A stretch of DNA of 64,000 nucleotides, taken from Ectocarpus siliculosus. Taxonomy: Eukaryota; Sar; Phaeophyceae; Ectocarpales; Ectocarpaceae. How positions within the stretch are numbered: the first letter of the stretch is position 1; each line of letters starts with the position of its first letter. The position numbers were made by a program, and so were the translations under genes. Of the stretch, positions 29,701 to 44,700 are shown piece by piece. Below the pieces are notes generated by a model. The model was not told where the DNA came from, made no database searches, and saw only the letters and a list, made by a program, of their open reading frames with translations. The stretch covers positions 1,184,474 through 1,248,473 of the forward strand of contig FN649743.1 of NCBI GenBank assembly GCA_000310025.1, read 5' to 3'.

Positions 29701-32700
29701 TATTGGACGCGCGCGAGCCCTCCTAGGAACCCTTTTCAGGACCTGTTCATCCAGTCTGTCGGAAACAAGGCGCGGAGCTAGTCCCTGCGTGTGTTTATAG
29801 TGGGGGAGTTGCAACGACGCCAGGATAAAGACATTTACGCACGGCACATTGTCCCGTGTCTATGCCCAACAATGCTAGCGTAGGGCACCGAGCGGATTGA
29901 GGCGATCGCCTTCAGTTGTCACGCTGCCGGGCGTTCTAAGACCGAGAGCGAAACACAAGGGATGTAGTAGCGTACCCGGTACAAGGTATACCACCACTGC
30001 CTGTGAAGGAGTGGTTCGGCCTTCCCCCACAGAAAGTAGACCTACATCGACACCTTGCGTGCGTGTGATGAAAAACCCACCGTTTATGAGTTTCTCCACA
30101 AATCCGGGTTGACACTGGTTGAAATGACTGCGTAATAGTTGACACCTGCACGAAGCTGTCTGTCTCTCTTGGTTGTAACGCCAACTTGAAGGATTCGATT
30201 CAAGGGCTTTTGCGTGAGAAGAGTACAAGTAGCCTCGACAACTCTCTCAGATACACACCTCAAATCGAACTACTTGAACTAGAAAAGCGTTATATCAGCA
30301 CGCGCTTGTGAATCAAACAACTGTCCGGGGATCGATTCGTGATGATTGCGACTTTATCACGGAAAACTGCGCGTTTAAGTATACCGTATCGTTTAGGAAT
30401 ACCGTGTCGTGTCTCACCGCCAAGTCGAGAGCCTCGTACCAAAGTGCGTTCCGCTTGCGGTCGTCTTTCTTTCTCTGTCTCCATTCTGCGCGATGCCTTG
30501 CCCTGCCAGCCTAACGATAGTTGCAGTTTGAAGGGTATATATGAGGGTACATTCAAATGTCAAGGGCTTATGTTGCTTGACCTTCCGAACCACCTCCGAT
30601 TGCTAGGTCCGTCAGATGCCCTACCGAAAGATTCAACACGAAAAAATCGATGTCGAAGAGATACTACATCGTTCCAGCTTGACAGATGGCCAACTCCCCG
30701 GGGAGGGTTACTCGTGAAGGGTAACCTCATGAACCCTTCTGGCTCATAGGTGTGGGTTCAAATCTTTCCAGAGTGGAAAAACGCACAAGTGAAGAGAGCA
30801 TGGACTGGCGAACCCTCCTCGGGTCAAAATTGAAGGAAGCACTGCAGGAGGAAAAATTGGAGATTTCCTACGTATTGTACTACTTGACCCCGACCGGTGT
30901 GTCATACGTCACCCGAATGGTGTATACTGGTGGCCAGAATAGACGACACGAAAGCCCAAACGGTACGTATATGTAGCGCTATCGCAAATGCCCTTACATT
31001 GACTTGGTATTATCTCACAAACCTTCAAATGGGCCAGCCCTTCGATGCGGCCAATCTTGCCTCGCCATCGTGCCTGAATCCTCACGGCTGCACGTTCTTT
31101 CGCTCGTCCTTGGTCCTCCAACCTATCATGCAACCAGAGAAAAGAGACACTATCACCATGTTTGCATGAATTATCATTGACGCTGTTGTTAACGGCATGC
31201 TTTTGGCGCCGCGGCGCAGGAGTTGACATGGGCCAACCTTATTCCCCGCTGAACGATGTTTGTTTCGATACTCTATCAGGCAAATGTGTTCGCTGCAAAA
31301 ACCTTGATCTTGGGTTGTTCTTGATAGAGCTGGATTCGCGCTGAATACTGTGCAAGCAAGTCACAGCAGGCATCTGTGAGATTGGCCCTTTTTTCTGTTT
31401 TGCGCTCATGTCAGGCTTGAAGGAGTGTGCTTGTGCCGCCCAAAATATGTTTCGACAGGTGGAAGTGAACAGCTGACAGGCAAACAATGACGAGAACACG
31501 TGCAGTGTCTTGTCGGAAAAGGTCATGCTTCCAACGTGAGCCTCGTCCAAGCCATGCAGTTTTGCTACGTTTGCCACCATCACAGCTCGATGGCAGACAT
31601 GCTACAAGTTTGCGGTACTCTATCGCTGCGTTTCCCAACTCCTGGTATAACCAGTCAAGTTCGATGTTCCCACCAAAGAGAGCGCGCTTCCTCGTCCCTC
31701 TCCTTCCGGCTGCGCTTGCGGCAGGCCATGGCGTACTCCATGTGGAGGCTAGCCGGGTAGTATGGTAGTTTTTCAGCCCCGTGATTAACCTGTGAGAAAG
31801 CACACAACAGATAGATGATGCTATTGAACCCTAAATTGTACTTTGTACCTCAACTGGTCGTGCTCCTGTAGTTGACCTCAATAATATGCATTCTGTAGTA
31901 AAAGTAGGCGTATCTGTGGATAACAGAGGATAACAGAGAGGAGTGGCGGTTACTACGACAGGGGGGGGAGATGCCAGGAGCATCCGTGGAACCCCTCTTG
32001 TTCGTTGATGATTATTTATTCCCCTCTCTTCTATCACAGAAGAAAAAAAAATGGCAAGCTTCCGCAAGTGATGCCTTTTGCGTGTTAAAACCTCGAGATC
32101 GGGTTTGCGTTGGTTCACTTCTGATTGTCACTCTGGATTGACGGCCGCTCGTCAGAACCTTCAACGTTTTATTGACGTCACCACCAAGCAACTCCAAGAT
32201 GTCCTGACCTTAGTGCCGTGCCTGTGTACGAAGGCGTAGCATCCAACGCAGTAGACCTCTTCGCAATCATCGCACAGCCACCTCGCCGCGTACCGTCGGC
32301 ATTCCACGCAGGTTACCACTAAAGGAGTCCATCTGCGTCGTGATCGGTGTATGAGGGCAACGAAACCAAAAATGTCCTACAGAATCAACCCATCGATCGC
32401 ACTTTGTCGTTGAATATTGTTGTTGGCAATCTGGGCATCAATGAGCCTCTACAAGTGCTCTTGTAACGCCCGCTGGGCATATTAACCCATGATGTATTGA
32501 AGTAGATAACGTCGATGCACCCATTCCTGAGCGTTGAACTGCCTCAGGGATCGCGACAATAAAATAAATCAAACTGTTATACAGGCGAAACTCCCGAGGA
32601 ATCAATCGATCACAGTTTCTATCCACTGCTGTAGCTTGCAGTATGGAAGGTGCACAGGATAGCTTGCAATATGGAAGGTGCAGAGTAGAAAAGTATGCCG

Positions 32701-35700
32701 CCGAACGTCGTAAGCCTCAGACGGCCAAGCGCATGCTTTGGATATACTTGTATGTACACCCGCAACAATATCAAGGTGCTGCCACCGCACACACGCGCCG
32801 ACGGTATATTTGCGATACCATCAGCCACGTGCCTGTGATTCCACCCCTCCTGTTTTCTTGCAGCGGTCAAAGCCCATGCCTTTGCCCCCCCTCCCCCCCC
32901 CCCTCCTCTTCCCTCTTCGATCGCGGCGGCCTCTGCCTTGGACAGATTGTCTAGACCCGGGTGTTTGTTGAAGAAGCAAACGTCACAGTACGCGGACGTA
33001 GTGCTGGTCTTGAACGTGCAAGTCTCGCAAATTCGGGTGGCCTGCATTCAGATTATTACCGTCACGAGGCGCAAGTGCCAGGCGGGTGGAGATAAAGACG
33101 TTCGTTGGAAGGAGAGACGTCCGACCACCATCGGCCCTGATTGTTTCAAGTTGAAGGAGACAAAACGGTGTTTCCACTAGCAACGAAGGACGGGTGACCC
33201 GTCCTACGTAAAAATAAAAAGGGCATGAGCAGCAGGGAGAGTTTGCAGTGTGACTCCGGAACGTAGCTCGTCTGTTAGAAGATGACTCAAAAAGAAGAGA
33301 GAGGGCGTCAACAGCAGCGGAGCGGGAGACTCCCCTGCTGTTCCAAGATATGACTGAATCGCACTCACATGTTGGTACTTGCAAACACAACACATGTGGA
33401 TGACAGGAGCGACGTGTGCTCGTCGCTTGCCCCTTCCGTGTAGAGCCTGGAAGCACTCTTCGCAGTAACTGTCCCTGCAAGAGGTGCACATCCGCCTCAC
33501 GGGCCTGACGTCACACACCGAACATATTACCTGCAGATACGTGAACAAAATTTTTCACCAAACCAAAGGGTAAGCAAAGATGGTATTCATACTTTCTTCC
33601 TGTAAGTATCGGAGCCGCTGCCAAAAATATCACCGATATCTTCGTATAAACACTCCGTTCGGCATCAAATCGCGATTTTACTCATTCGGGGTTCGCACAT
33701 TCATTCCGGAGGAGATCCGACAGGCCACCGTCTAATTGGATCTGTCTTAGTTTGCAATATTAAGGCCAAACAGCAAGGGTGTTCGCCTTACCAAATGCTC
33801 CGTCTTCGACGTAGCAACCATCATGGCATGCTCGACATCGGCGGCTCCGAACACCTTAGGCTTGGTCCAGGTTGTGACACCCGTTGTAGCGTTCAGCCAG
33901 TAAGGTAGGTGCGTCGTCGGATCAATGAACTTGGAGATTTTTGCTTGAGCGAGGCGGATCGCGCGGCAGCGCGCGCAGTACCTCCTTCCAAGAGACTGCG
34001 CGCGTGAGCGAGGTCATGTATTGGGAGGTGTTAGAAACGGATTTGCAAGCTATTGGTGAACACGTATTTCGTTCACCTAGCGTAGAAAGCAAGACTGTTG
34101 CGGTACTTGTCTTTGTGCCCACTCGCCTGCAATTTGACCACCTCCAGTGACTCTAACGCGGTTCTGGCCACTTTGTCGCTCTCCAGTTGCTTCTGCCTGA
34201 ATCGTTTACGGCCGAGGTATCCTCGAATTGTCGCCTGAATCTTGTTTGCCGATCGGAACACAAACCTGAGATGCGACGAGACGAGAATTTAGGGAAGGGG
34301 AGCGTGGATCTCGCTAGCTGTTCTCCTGGCCCTTGTCGTATGATGAGCATGATAGCCCACCGGTAGACGAAATAAAATCATCCCCTCAGTGTTAGCACTC
34401 TTGCATCGTCTTACTGTGCCTACTTGAGGTGTCTGAGTGACCGGGGTTTCTTGTGGGGCCGGACGTCACTCTGAACGGCTATGTACTGCCACCTATTTTT
34501 ACGCTGCGTACCGATTGGAGAGGCTACTGATGATGCGATACGACGCTATCTTGACCGAAACAATGCGAGGTATCTGAATGGAGCCACCGACAGTACCTCG
34601 AACTACCCAAGAAGAAAGCTGGAAACCTTAACTTCAGAGCATAGTGATAGGCTGCTTGGTGATGTTGGATTACCTTTCACCCGCTTTTTGGCAAAACTTG
34701 CGGTATTCCGTGGCTCCGGGAGCTTTGAGCACCTTCCCCTCAACCAGCTCCAGCAGCCTCGCGGCCTTGGCTTTGAAAGCAAGGAAGTCACGAAACCGCT
34801 TGGTCTTCATCGTAAACCAGCCACAAACAAGCGGTCATGACGGGGGAGAGTGGGAGGGGAGCGTTTCACTGACGGACTGTGAGGCGGCTGACTGTCGATT
34901 CAAACATGTCTACGGTTGTCCCGTGTCTTCACCCTTTCCGTCTGCGAGAAACGTGTCAAGCATCACCAGTTGATTGATCGCTCGGATGGTGTCGAATGTA
35001 ACCAACTCCTTCCAGACTTTGGAAGCACTTCTCAGCGTTCGAGTTTCAGCAACCTTTTCTCCCAAGACGTGGCGTGTAGTTTATCCCGCAAATGCAGGCG
35101 AACCCACACTACGTGATCGGGCTCATTTCTTGTCGTCGCTGGGTCCACAACAACAGTCTCAATCACCGATTGTTGTTCTTCACATGTTTGTGTCGTTCAA
35201 CAATCGTTGTCTGCCACGAGGCTACGTTCGTCGGGTCTTGTCTATTTTACCTGCGCCACATAGGGTCCGACGTCAAACTTGCCGTGGCAATCGCGGTAGT
35301 TGTATGAACCTCTTCCAGACTTAAATTTGACTTCTTTCTTACCTTCGGGAAGAGGGTGGCCGCTACCACGTTGAGGGCAGCAGCGAATTGCGCGTACGTG
35401 AGGGTCTTCTCGTCTTTGTCCTTGACCTGCGTCATACGAGGCGAGGCGATGTGATAGTCGACGTCGCCATGCCTCCGTTGTGTTACCATCCGTGAAACGA
35501 AACAACAAGAACCACATGTGTGTGGGTGGTCTACATTTTCGCGAGTGGTTGAGCATCAGTTTCTGTCGGTGGAAAAGCATATCGGATGAGGTGAAGATAC
35601 CTATTCCTCCACAGCAGGATGGGGACACATGTGCAGCAAACGGGGTTAGCAATGGTTTCGATCATAGGTTTCGTCGTCGACGTTGGTTGCTGCCTCTTTC

Positions 35701-38700
35701 TCTTCCTGTTCCTTATTTGTTCCATGTCCTATCTAGTTGGCGTACTACTTTGGGGATAATCGCGTCTCTCAGACGCTGATTTGATGATAGGGGCGTTCTG
35801 CAGGGATGTGATAGGTACACGACAGAATCAAATTCTTTTCGTAGAAATAGGCGGTACTCTGCGTTGGCCCGTCAAATGAAAAGTTGGTTGAAGATCACAC
35901 TCTACCATCGACGGGACGCAATGGATTGCGTTCATTTCAACCCCCCAAACTTGTTCATACTTGTTTAGAATACGACTGCTTCATGCCAGCCCTGGAAACA
36001 CAAGCGACCCCAAAACGCGCCTATTTGTTGTCGTGGGGTTACGGGCGTGCAACATGCTGAACAAAGGTGATATTGTTGGCATGGACATACATGTACTTGT
36101 GTTGTACCCACCCTGGCGAAGACAAGGTCGACATCGGTAGCGAGGAACGAAGAACTAAACACCCCAGGAGTGCTTGCGAACAGCTTGTTGAACGCCCTGC
36201 CTTCAAGGCGGAAAGAACCTGATCCTTCTTCTCCGCTCCGTTTCACCGCAATTTTTCTGAAAGTTTCAGGAGGAAAAGAGGGCTTGAGGGTTCGCTCCAG
36301 AATGACCAGGCTCGAAGCTGGCGATGGGAGGTGGTACTGAGGTTGGTGACGACGGGAAACCTAAGTTGTTCTCGAGCTCGAGCAGAACAGGTACGGGGGT
36401 AAAAGAGGGACGGAAACTCCGAGGCTAGGACCGGTACGGTCATACAAGTCCCTCGGGAAGATACTGTTGGGACGATGGAAGTGAGCCGTAAGCTCACCGG
36501 AATATGAACTGTGTGACTCCATCACCCCTGCAGGTCGGCGCAGCGGCTCCCTCCACGATAACCCTTAACAAAAAAAATCGGGGAAGATACTATCAATCAC
36601 CGGGGCTTGATATCGAAGTGCAGAGAGCCGAGAGTGCTGAGCCGCATTTGTGCAGCACCGCCCCAACGTCGGTGGGTCTTGCTCTCGCCAACCAAGGAAG
36701 AAATCAGGGCTTCAGTGTGGACGCTATTCGCGAGTCCCTCGCCTTGGACAGTGAAACCCGTGCAACCGACAACTATATCCTCGAATAGGGTTGCCGCCGT
36801 ATGATTGTCAGGACGGCCAACGTTTGCCGCTCACACGTAAAAGAGAGCATAGGGCTGCTTCTACCACCACATTGTTCCCATCCGCGCGGGTGGGATGCGG
36901 TCAACGACTGCAGTGCCAAACGGTGTGATACGGAATGTATGACACTCCCTGTCGTACTCATCACCACACACCTCAGTCTGGCTCTTTCGACGCAAAAGCG
37001 GCTCATTTCCTTGGCCATTGTGGTCATCTCCCACTCGATTTGCTTCGCCTTGACCAGCTTGTTGCGCCGCCGTCTGGCCAGGTATCGGCGTGCGGTGGCT
37101 TGTATCGCGATTGCCGGAGCTGATGTCGTGACGGCTTCTCGCCTCACACGAGCTGCCAGAGATCGAGCCTGCAAATATAGCGAACGTAGGGAGTAGGCAA
37201 AAATGGGCGGTTGTCAATTTGTTGCAGACTCTACTAGTTTCGTTCGACCACATTTAGGACTTTTGGTTCAAGACAGCTGAGGGTTTGGGGGGGGTTGGAT
37301 GGAAGGAGGAATTATGGTGCTTATCGTTGAGGTGTGTCGAATGGTTGTATGCTTGTATCGTGATACTTGTAGTCAACAGCCATCCCGAAGGACGTAGTAC
37401 AGGCTTCAGCGACGGACAAATTTTCTTTCGCGAGTAGTGCAACTTGCACTTGGTGTTGATGAGCAAGGAGACAGCCGGCCGACGGCCCCGTGCCTGGTCT
37501 CAATTTGCGATAGCTTGGAGGCGAGATCCACCCCCTAGGTATTGCTACGTCCGGCACCACCGAGAACAAGTTGTTCAAATAAACTACATTGGTAGATAGA
37601 GATCCCGCTTAAGGCAACGATCTCCATCACCTGCGCTCCCCGTAGCCTTCGCTGCAGCACAGTGGCAGCCTGAACGCGTTGTCGCCTGTCTGCAGCGGCG
37701 CGCTTCCCCAGGAAACCCCTCCAGACCTGAAAAAGAGGCCATAAAGAAAAAGAGGCCATAAAGAAGGACTTCGAGAGCATCTCAATAGCTTTCGTAGCAA
37801 ACGTTTGCCACCGATATATCGCTCTGCGTCGTAGCGCCACACGCGAACAAAGAACCCATCGTACTTGGCTAGTGTAGCTGAACTCGAACGTTTTAGTCCG
37901 GCAATATCGACGTCAAAGTTCCTCGTGAACCAAGTACCCTTGTGAGCGCCTGGAAATCGACCTAACTTTGGCTTGATGTGACTTGACTCACTTTTTGTAC
38001 CCTGACAGCTCGGAGGCCGTATCGCCGAGACTTGGCCTCCACCCTTGCGCGTCGTCCCCTGAAAACACGCTGGAGGTTGTTTGCTGCCTGGTAGTCCACA
38101 ACGAGAGAATCAACTAGACAGTATCGTGAAACCATCGAAGAGACGTGGAGTTGTAAAAATAGTGCTGCAGAGAGTCTCCCGACACAAGAGGTAGTCTCGC
38201 AGAAATTTGATACCGTTCAAGAGTTTCGTTATGGACTGATACAGAACCACACCTTTCAAGTTGAATCATCGAACGGGCGAGGAGTAGTTGCAAGATACCC
38301 GTTCGTTGTCTCAGGTTTTCGAACCAATAATTAAAATTTCCACCGAGTGCACCCGACATAGTTCCTTTTCTGCTTTGGAAGTACAAGCGTCAAACATCAG
38401 TGCAACTTGGCATCAGAACACAAAGTTGTATGCTTCGCACCCTGTACTGTGCTTCGCGGCGGGCTTCAGCATCCTGTCGACGTCGTTGAACCCTCATCCG
38501 CCGAATCCGCACGACCTTGGTCATGAGAGAGTGCAGTATGACGACGGAGTGAACACGAGCATGTAGGGGGACGCGAGTCACGCGATCGCCGAACCGCGAG
38601 TTCTAGCACAGGAACGTGTAGTGGGGGGGGGCTTCGCGCAACTTGGGGTATATTTTGGCAGGAAGGGACCGCCCCAGGCTGTTGCTCTCAAAATTGTCAC

Positions 38701-41700
38701 GTTCCAACTCAGACGTTGCTCGGACACCATCTATGTCAAGCCACAGCAGCTCCATGCTTACTTACTGAAACTTGTGTGGGCCCCCTTCTTTGTCTGCAGT
38801 CGAAACCCTAACGCAATCCTCTACCGTGTCAGGCAATAAACACCTGTCTGTGAAATCGACACCAGATTCGTAGACGAGAACAGCCGACTGCAAGTTCGTA
38901 CGGCAACATCAAGGGTCAATATCAGACCTGTCGGTGGCTCCTGAACAACGCCTGAATCTTGGTGGCAGCTTTTCTGTCCGTCGACTCCTGCCAAGGGTTA
39001 ATTGCTCGTCTCTTGTCGGCCAGCAATATCTGTTACATTGGGATTCAAAAGAGGAAAGGTTTGCTGCGTTTGTCGCCCTTGGTAGAAAGAACGACACCCA
39101 CGAGATGTTCGCAAACGCCTCGAGCAGACTCCATAGCTGTTATCGTAGCAGTCAGCACTCCCGTGCGCTCGGGCAACTGCAGGCGGTAGTGGAAGAGGCG
39201 CGTTGATCCGATCATGGATCCGAAGAGTGACACGATCAGCGATGGCCGTTGTACGAGATTGAAGAGTGGGTAGGATAGAGGTATCATTCTGATACAGAAA
39301 AAGGACATACCAACACAGGGTACGCCTATACTTCCGACATAAGTGTTGAACTGTCAACGATGTTTAGTCGACTAATAGACGTTCGTAGATTCGTGCTGTG
39401 CTCGAGACAATTTAATCCAATCCTGGTATTCACGCAGATTCTGTTGAGGTACGGCCACTAACGGCTGTTGCGAGATGCAATTAAGCCTCTTTTCTAAGGT
39501 GTTCCTCAATAACCGGTCCCTGCACACCACTCTTGCAACTTTTCGGTACGATTTCCACTCCCTGGGTGGTTGGGCGCGGTGTTACCTCTGAGGAGGTTCG
39601 CTACGCCAAAGCAGGAAAGAGCAGCACGTGCCAAACCTTGAGAGCGACAGGATCGATGATGTAGGGCATCCCTTTCCCCTGGGCGGACAGTACGGCCCCT
39701 TCCCGTGCTGCAACAGCCTTGATCCTCGGTACCTCTATCGTGCGGTTCCTCAAAGCACGCTCCGCGTCCATGGTTGACACCAGCTGCTCTCTGGTAGATA
39801 TGATAGGTTTTAGGATGGTTGGGAGCCGAGAAAATCGAATCGCTATGTTCATGAGCAGTAACGTCCTTGTTTCAAGCGCAAAGTTGTTGGCTAGTGATGT
39901 CGCATGCAATCCAGAAGATGTGTTTCCCGGAGGCGGGGTTTGCCTCGCAGAATGTGCGATGCTTCGATAATTGAACATGTAGGGGCAGATGAAATTCCAT
40001 TTAGGGACTCTTTTCCTTGAATCGTAGCCATCAGCAGTGTTCTCAGACTGTACCCCCAAGACCTGGATTGGGCGCATGTGCATACCATGATATGTATCTC
40101 AAGACTCAAATACTCCCATTCTTCCTCACTTTGATCGTTGGAAGCGCCTCTCGTCCACCCTGTTCCAAGCGATCTTCCGCCTGACGATACTCTGAATTTT
40201 GATCGCGGAGGCTATTTCATCCGCGTATCTTTGCGACAATGAAGCGTCGTCATCACCATCACCATCACCATCACCATCAAACAACAGCGTGAACGTCGGG
40301 AGTGGGGCGGGGGGCAGTGTCCGACTTTAGTGTCGTGTGTTCGACTTGTGACATCCCACTCAATCCGTTTGAAACAAAGCACTCTATAGGCGAGTCAAGA
40401 TAACTGCGTGGCCCTAGACCGCAAGCAATCTTTGATGTTTGGTTGGGAACGCAGACGGGCAGAAGCTTCGCAGAATGACTTGCACGGGCGGGTTTCAACT
40501 GAACCCGAGCATTTGTTCCCTTCAAGAACAGTAATCCAGGTCAGCCCTTCTCAATATGAAATGCTTTGTACAGATGAGGCCAACCTTTCCCTCCGCCTAC
40601 CAATCTTGTCGAGGTTGTGAAACGAACTCAGCAGTGCTAGCTCCTACCTGATCAAGAATGCCTCCTTCCTCTTGTGCAGCTCCTTCTTGGCGAGATAGAC
40701 CCTCGCGGCGCGCTGGATTCGGATTGCTCGCGTACGCTTGCCTATCCGTACGAGGGCGCTGAGGTTGCGTTTCAGCACGCGCGACCGCCAGACGGCCTGT
40801 ATCCTGGTCACAGCCCCCTCTCTCCGAAAGCGCTCCTGGAGATTTCCACACCTTCACCAAGTGCGGTGCGGACAGAATTACAGCTGTAGCGTAGTACTGG
40901 TATTCCGACAGGATTGTGCATCAAAAGACATGTTCTTTTACTGGATACATCGCTGGAGCGCATGGCATGAAGCGTTTTAACTGTGAAAAGCGAGGACCAG
41001 AAGCAGAGATATAAGACTCCAACGAAATATAGCATCCACGTGTTAACAACACTACTTCTAAAGTACACCCCACACTACCAGGGTTAAAGTAGAGCGGGTT
41101 GGTGGTTGACGTATGGCAGACGGGGATTTCTCCCACCTGCAGTAGCTACTGAGCGATTGTGCAGGTGCTTCCGACATACCCATTGGGCATATATTATAGC
41201 ACATAAGTTGAATGTGGTAACCTTTTTTCAAACAGAGCCTCCCGCCTAGCTTGGGCTTCCACTTTGGCAGCAACCTCCGCGCGAAGTTTTTCTCTGAACT
41301 CTCTTTCACGTTGCTCTTCTTCTTCTTCAGCTTCTCTAACGCGTCTTTGCTCCTTCCGCCATCTCCGGGCGCGAGCACGAGCGTTCTTTTGCCTTTAGGC
41401 GTACGAAAAGTACCGATTCAGCATAAATGTGTGAAGCACGACGCAGATTGTCAGAGACGGAGAGTGTCATGCTATTCCATGTCAACATCGTGGCACATTG
41501 TAGCATTGTGAGGTAGGCGGAAGAGATGCCTTAGAATTACAGGACATCCGTCGCAGACGAGCGGCTCGAATATTCCATTTCAATGGAGATCTAATGCACA
41601 GTGCTTTAGGCGGCTTCTGTAGGCTACACCATAGCGACCGATATTGAAAAAGGTGAGGTTACTTCGACGTCGGACAAGTTAAAGAACGTCACGGGTGTAC

Positions 41701-44700
41701 CACATAAGGGCAAGTGATAATCGGCTGGCTTTCTGTTTGTCCATTAAAGACAGAACGACGAAAGTTGTTCGGTATGAACGGTGGCGTACTGGAGCGGCGT
41801 GCTACGGAAGTCGCGTATCGCAACCCTTACCTCACAGCCCGTTGCACCCTGCGTGTGGCCTGCAACAGGCACCGCCTCCGTTGCGCTCGTCGGCGACCGC
41901 TCTCCCCACGAATCCACCTCTGCAGCGTCAACGCTTGATTTTGCCTGCGTTGTACAACTCGTTCCACCACACGCTTGGCGTGTCGGTCCTGACATGAGCA
42001 TTTTTAGTTCTTATCGTTGAGTCTTGTCCAATGTTCGGTTTAAGGGACGCAGCCGCAAGGTAATGGCGGGCCAGTGTGTGCCAGCTTTTGAAGCAACAAT
42101 CGACGGGAAAGTTCTCACAGCTGACCACTGCTTTGTGCCTTGTTCGGAAGCGTACAGAAACGTTTTGCATCGTATCTCCTACTGGTATTGTGCCATATCC
42201 GATACGTTAAGGGTAGGGGCATTCCCCGTGTGGCGTACTCGGTCTTTTGCCGCACAGAACCAACGACTGCGCAACAACCTTATTGCGGCTGGACCTGAGC
42301 GTTTTCTCTCACCTGGTTGTCTCTGAGTCTTCGCCTTTCCGCAGCTTCCGTGATGGCTAGCGTTCGCCGCAAAGAGCGTTGAATAAGCACTGTCGCACCC
42401 AGATACCCCGCGAGTACGCTTTCTCCAGACACAGTCTTGACGGCGCGGTGGATTTGGTTGGACGATGGAAAACTGTAGTCAGGACATGCAGTGTCTGATG
42501 GTGTACTCACCTTCCACAATCCGAAAGCATTAATATAGAAAACGTAAGCGTTCTCTTCTTGTACGTATATGCTCCGATCGTATTCTCAAACCCATCAAGA
42601 TTACCCGGTGTTTGTGCACATCACGTATTCTCTCTTCCACAGCTACGACGACGTAAGCCCAATAACCTAGTAGCCTTGTGTCTCGGATCAAAGAAAATAG
42701 CACGTCGTTTCTCACCTTCCATTTACGAAAGGCCAGGAGCAAGAACTCCTTCTGGGCTCTGAATTGCATCGACGAGAACAAGGTCTTGGCTAGGTCCCTG
42801 AGAAGAACATTCCCCTTTGCACCCAGTTCGTCCGCCGCCCTTTCCTGCTGTACCCCTTCATCCGTACTACCTTGTTGTGTTCCCCGACCAACAGCTAATG
42901 CATCCGCACCCTCCATTTTCGTGGTATGTTGCAGCCGCTGTCTTTGTGCGGCTCCTATTGCGCGCAACTCCCGAACAGAGAGAACGGAAGGGCTGCCGGA
43001 TCGCCGAGCCTCAACTTTGTCCTCCGGCTCGCCCAGAAGGGTACGCAACCGGCGCAGATTGTCCGCGAGATCCTCGCGATGCTGGGACTCGTCTACCCCG
43101 ATGACCTTCATGCGTTCGCTCATTTCTAGACCCTCTTCGCTTTCTTCTGCCGATGCTCCTGCTGTTGTTGCTGTTGCTGCCGGTTCACTCGGGCCTCGCC
43201 CATTCGAGCGTCTTATCTTGGTTGTGCTACGGCTGAAAGGCGAACGTTTCGGAGAACCCGTGATGGGCGAGCTAGAGTCCAACGGGTCTTGAAAACAAGA
43301 CGGGCTAATTGTCGGAAGAGTTGTCGTTTTGTCCGGTCTTAAAAGTCCGGCCAGGACACCGTTGCTGTGTTCGGTAAGGCTTTTTGCCACGGCCGTGCTT
43401 TTGGCGGCCGCCAGTACCTCCGTTCGACTGGTGATCGTTGCCGTGAGATCGTCTATGTCAGTTTCGACTAGGCCCACTTGTCTGCGGCCGATGGTGGAGT
43501 ACAGGCCACCTGGTTTTTTTCGGTCGAGCTTCTGCGCCGAAAAGTTTCTGGCGGCTTGTTCGACGCGCTGTGGCAGCAATGGGAGCGCGTGAAGCCCGGA
43601 AGTAGCAAGGCGGCAGGGGGGCGTACGAAATATCATACAACCGCAACTTGGCGGAAAACAATCACCCTATGAGTATGAAGAATACAACAAGATAGTTGCG
43701 ATTTCACATGGACACAAACATTGTCCTTACGCCATGTACCATGAGTGAACCACCGTCGAACGCCAGTATAGTAACAGTTGGAAGAAACAGGATTGGGCGC
43801 ATCTACCTGAAGGTTCTCAAGTTCGCTTTCTTCCGGCCGAGGAAGGCGCCGAATTCTCTTTGACGTCCTAGGAGATATGAGGCTTACTACTGCTGCGCCG
43901 GCTGAAATTGGGCGCGGCGGGTAGTAGTCGAATGAATCGTGTTCGCACGGAGATTTCGTTGAGCACCGCAGACTCGATCGAGAGCTCGATCTTTGACCAT
44001 CATTGTTGTCATGTAGTGTCGACGATGATGCCAACACCGCTGTAGTGAGAGCCTCGACATGACGTCCCAGAGTGTCATAGCTTTGGCTCGGCCTGGTCTC
44101 TGGAGTCTGATTCGTCTTGCTCCCACCTAGCACGAATCCAATGCTGCCTTCACCTCGTCTTTGGAACCTAGTGCCCTCTTCAAGCAGAACGGTACGCCCA
44201 CCGCTTGTATGCGGTGACCCGTCATTTTGTGCCGTTTGGAGTTTTTTTCCGTCACCATTCGCTCGGCTATTCTCGACAGTTTTCAGTCGGTCGAGCTTGT
44301 GCTCTAGCTCTTCTTGCTTTGCCCTAGACGTCCCGATATTTCGAGCCCTCTTCGTGTTAGGGTATGGTCTCTTGCCGAGACGGCCGACAGCAGCTGAGCC
44401 GCTCAGTGCCAAGGGAGCACGCGCGCCGCCGTGGCCAAATGCCCTTGATGAACAAGCTCCATGGTTCACGGATAAGTATGCCTGTTTGCACGCGGTGGAC
44501 CGAGTACACGATGGTCGCTAAGAATACCTGGAGAGTACCACAACGCACATTATTTGCTTTGTAGTTAATCATGGAAGTGTATACGAGTAGTAACATTGCT
44601 ACCCAAACCCTTACACCTTTGAGAAACAAATCTCCGACACTTTGTTGTACGGCAACTACTGCTGTACACAGCAGTACAAAGGTACATAAACAAAACAGCA

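Larger units (their letters stand above)
36972..42472 (-). other. IQ-motif array, about nine motifs in eight exons
   Basis: Examples are ATVLIQRSLRRTLAITEAAE, AVTRIQAVWRSRVLKRNL, RAIRIQRAARVYLAKKEL, SAIKIQSIVRRKIAWNR, AATKIQALFRSHRQ, AANNLQRVFRGRRARVEAKS, AATVLQRRLRGAQ and AIAIQATARRYLARRRRNK, plus an Arg-rich LTLQRWIRGESGRRRAQRR. Each fits the IQxxxRG-type calmodulin or EF-hand light-chain binding helix to varying degrees. Exons are short (60-200 bp) and mostly one motif each, suggesting growth by exon duplication. Confidence 0.7.
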
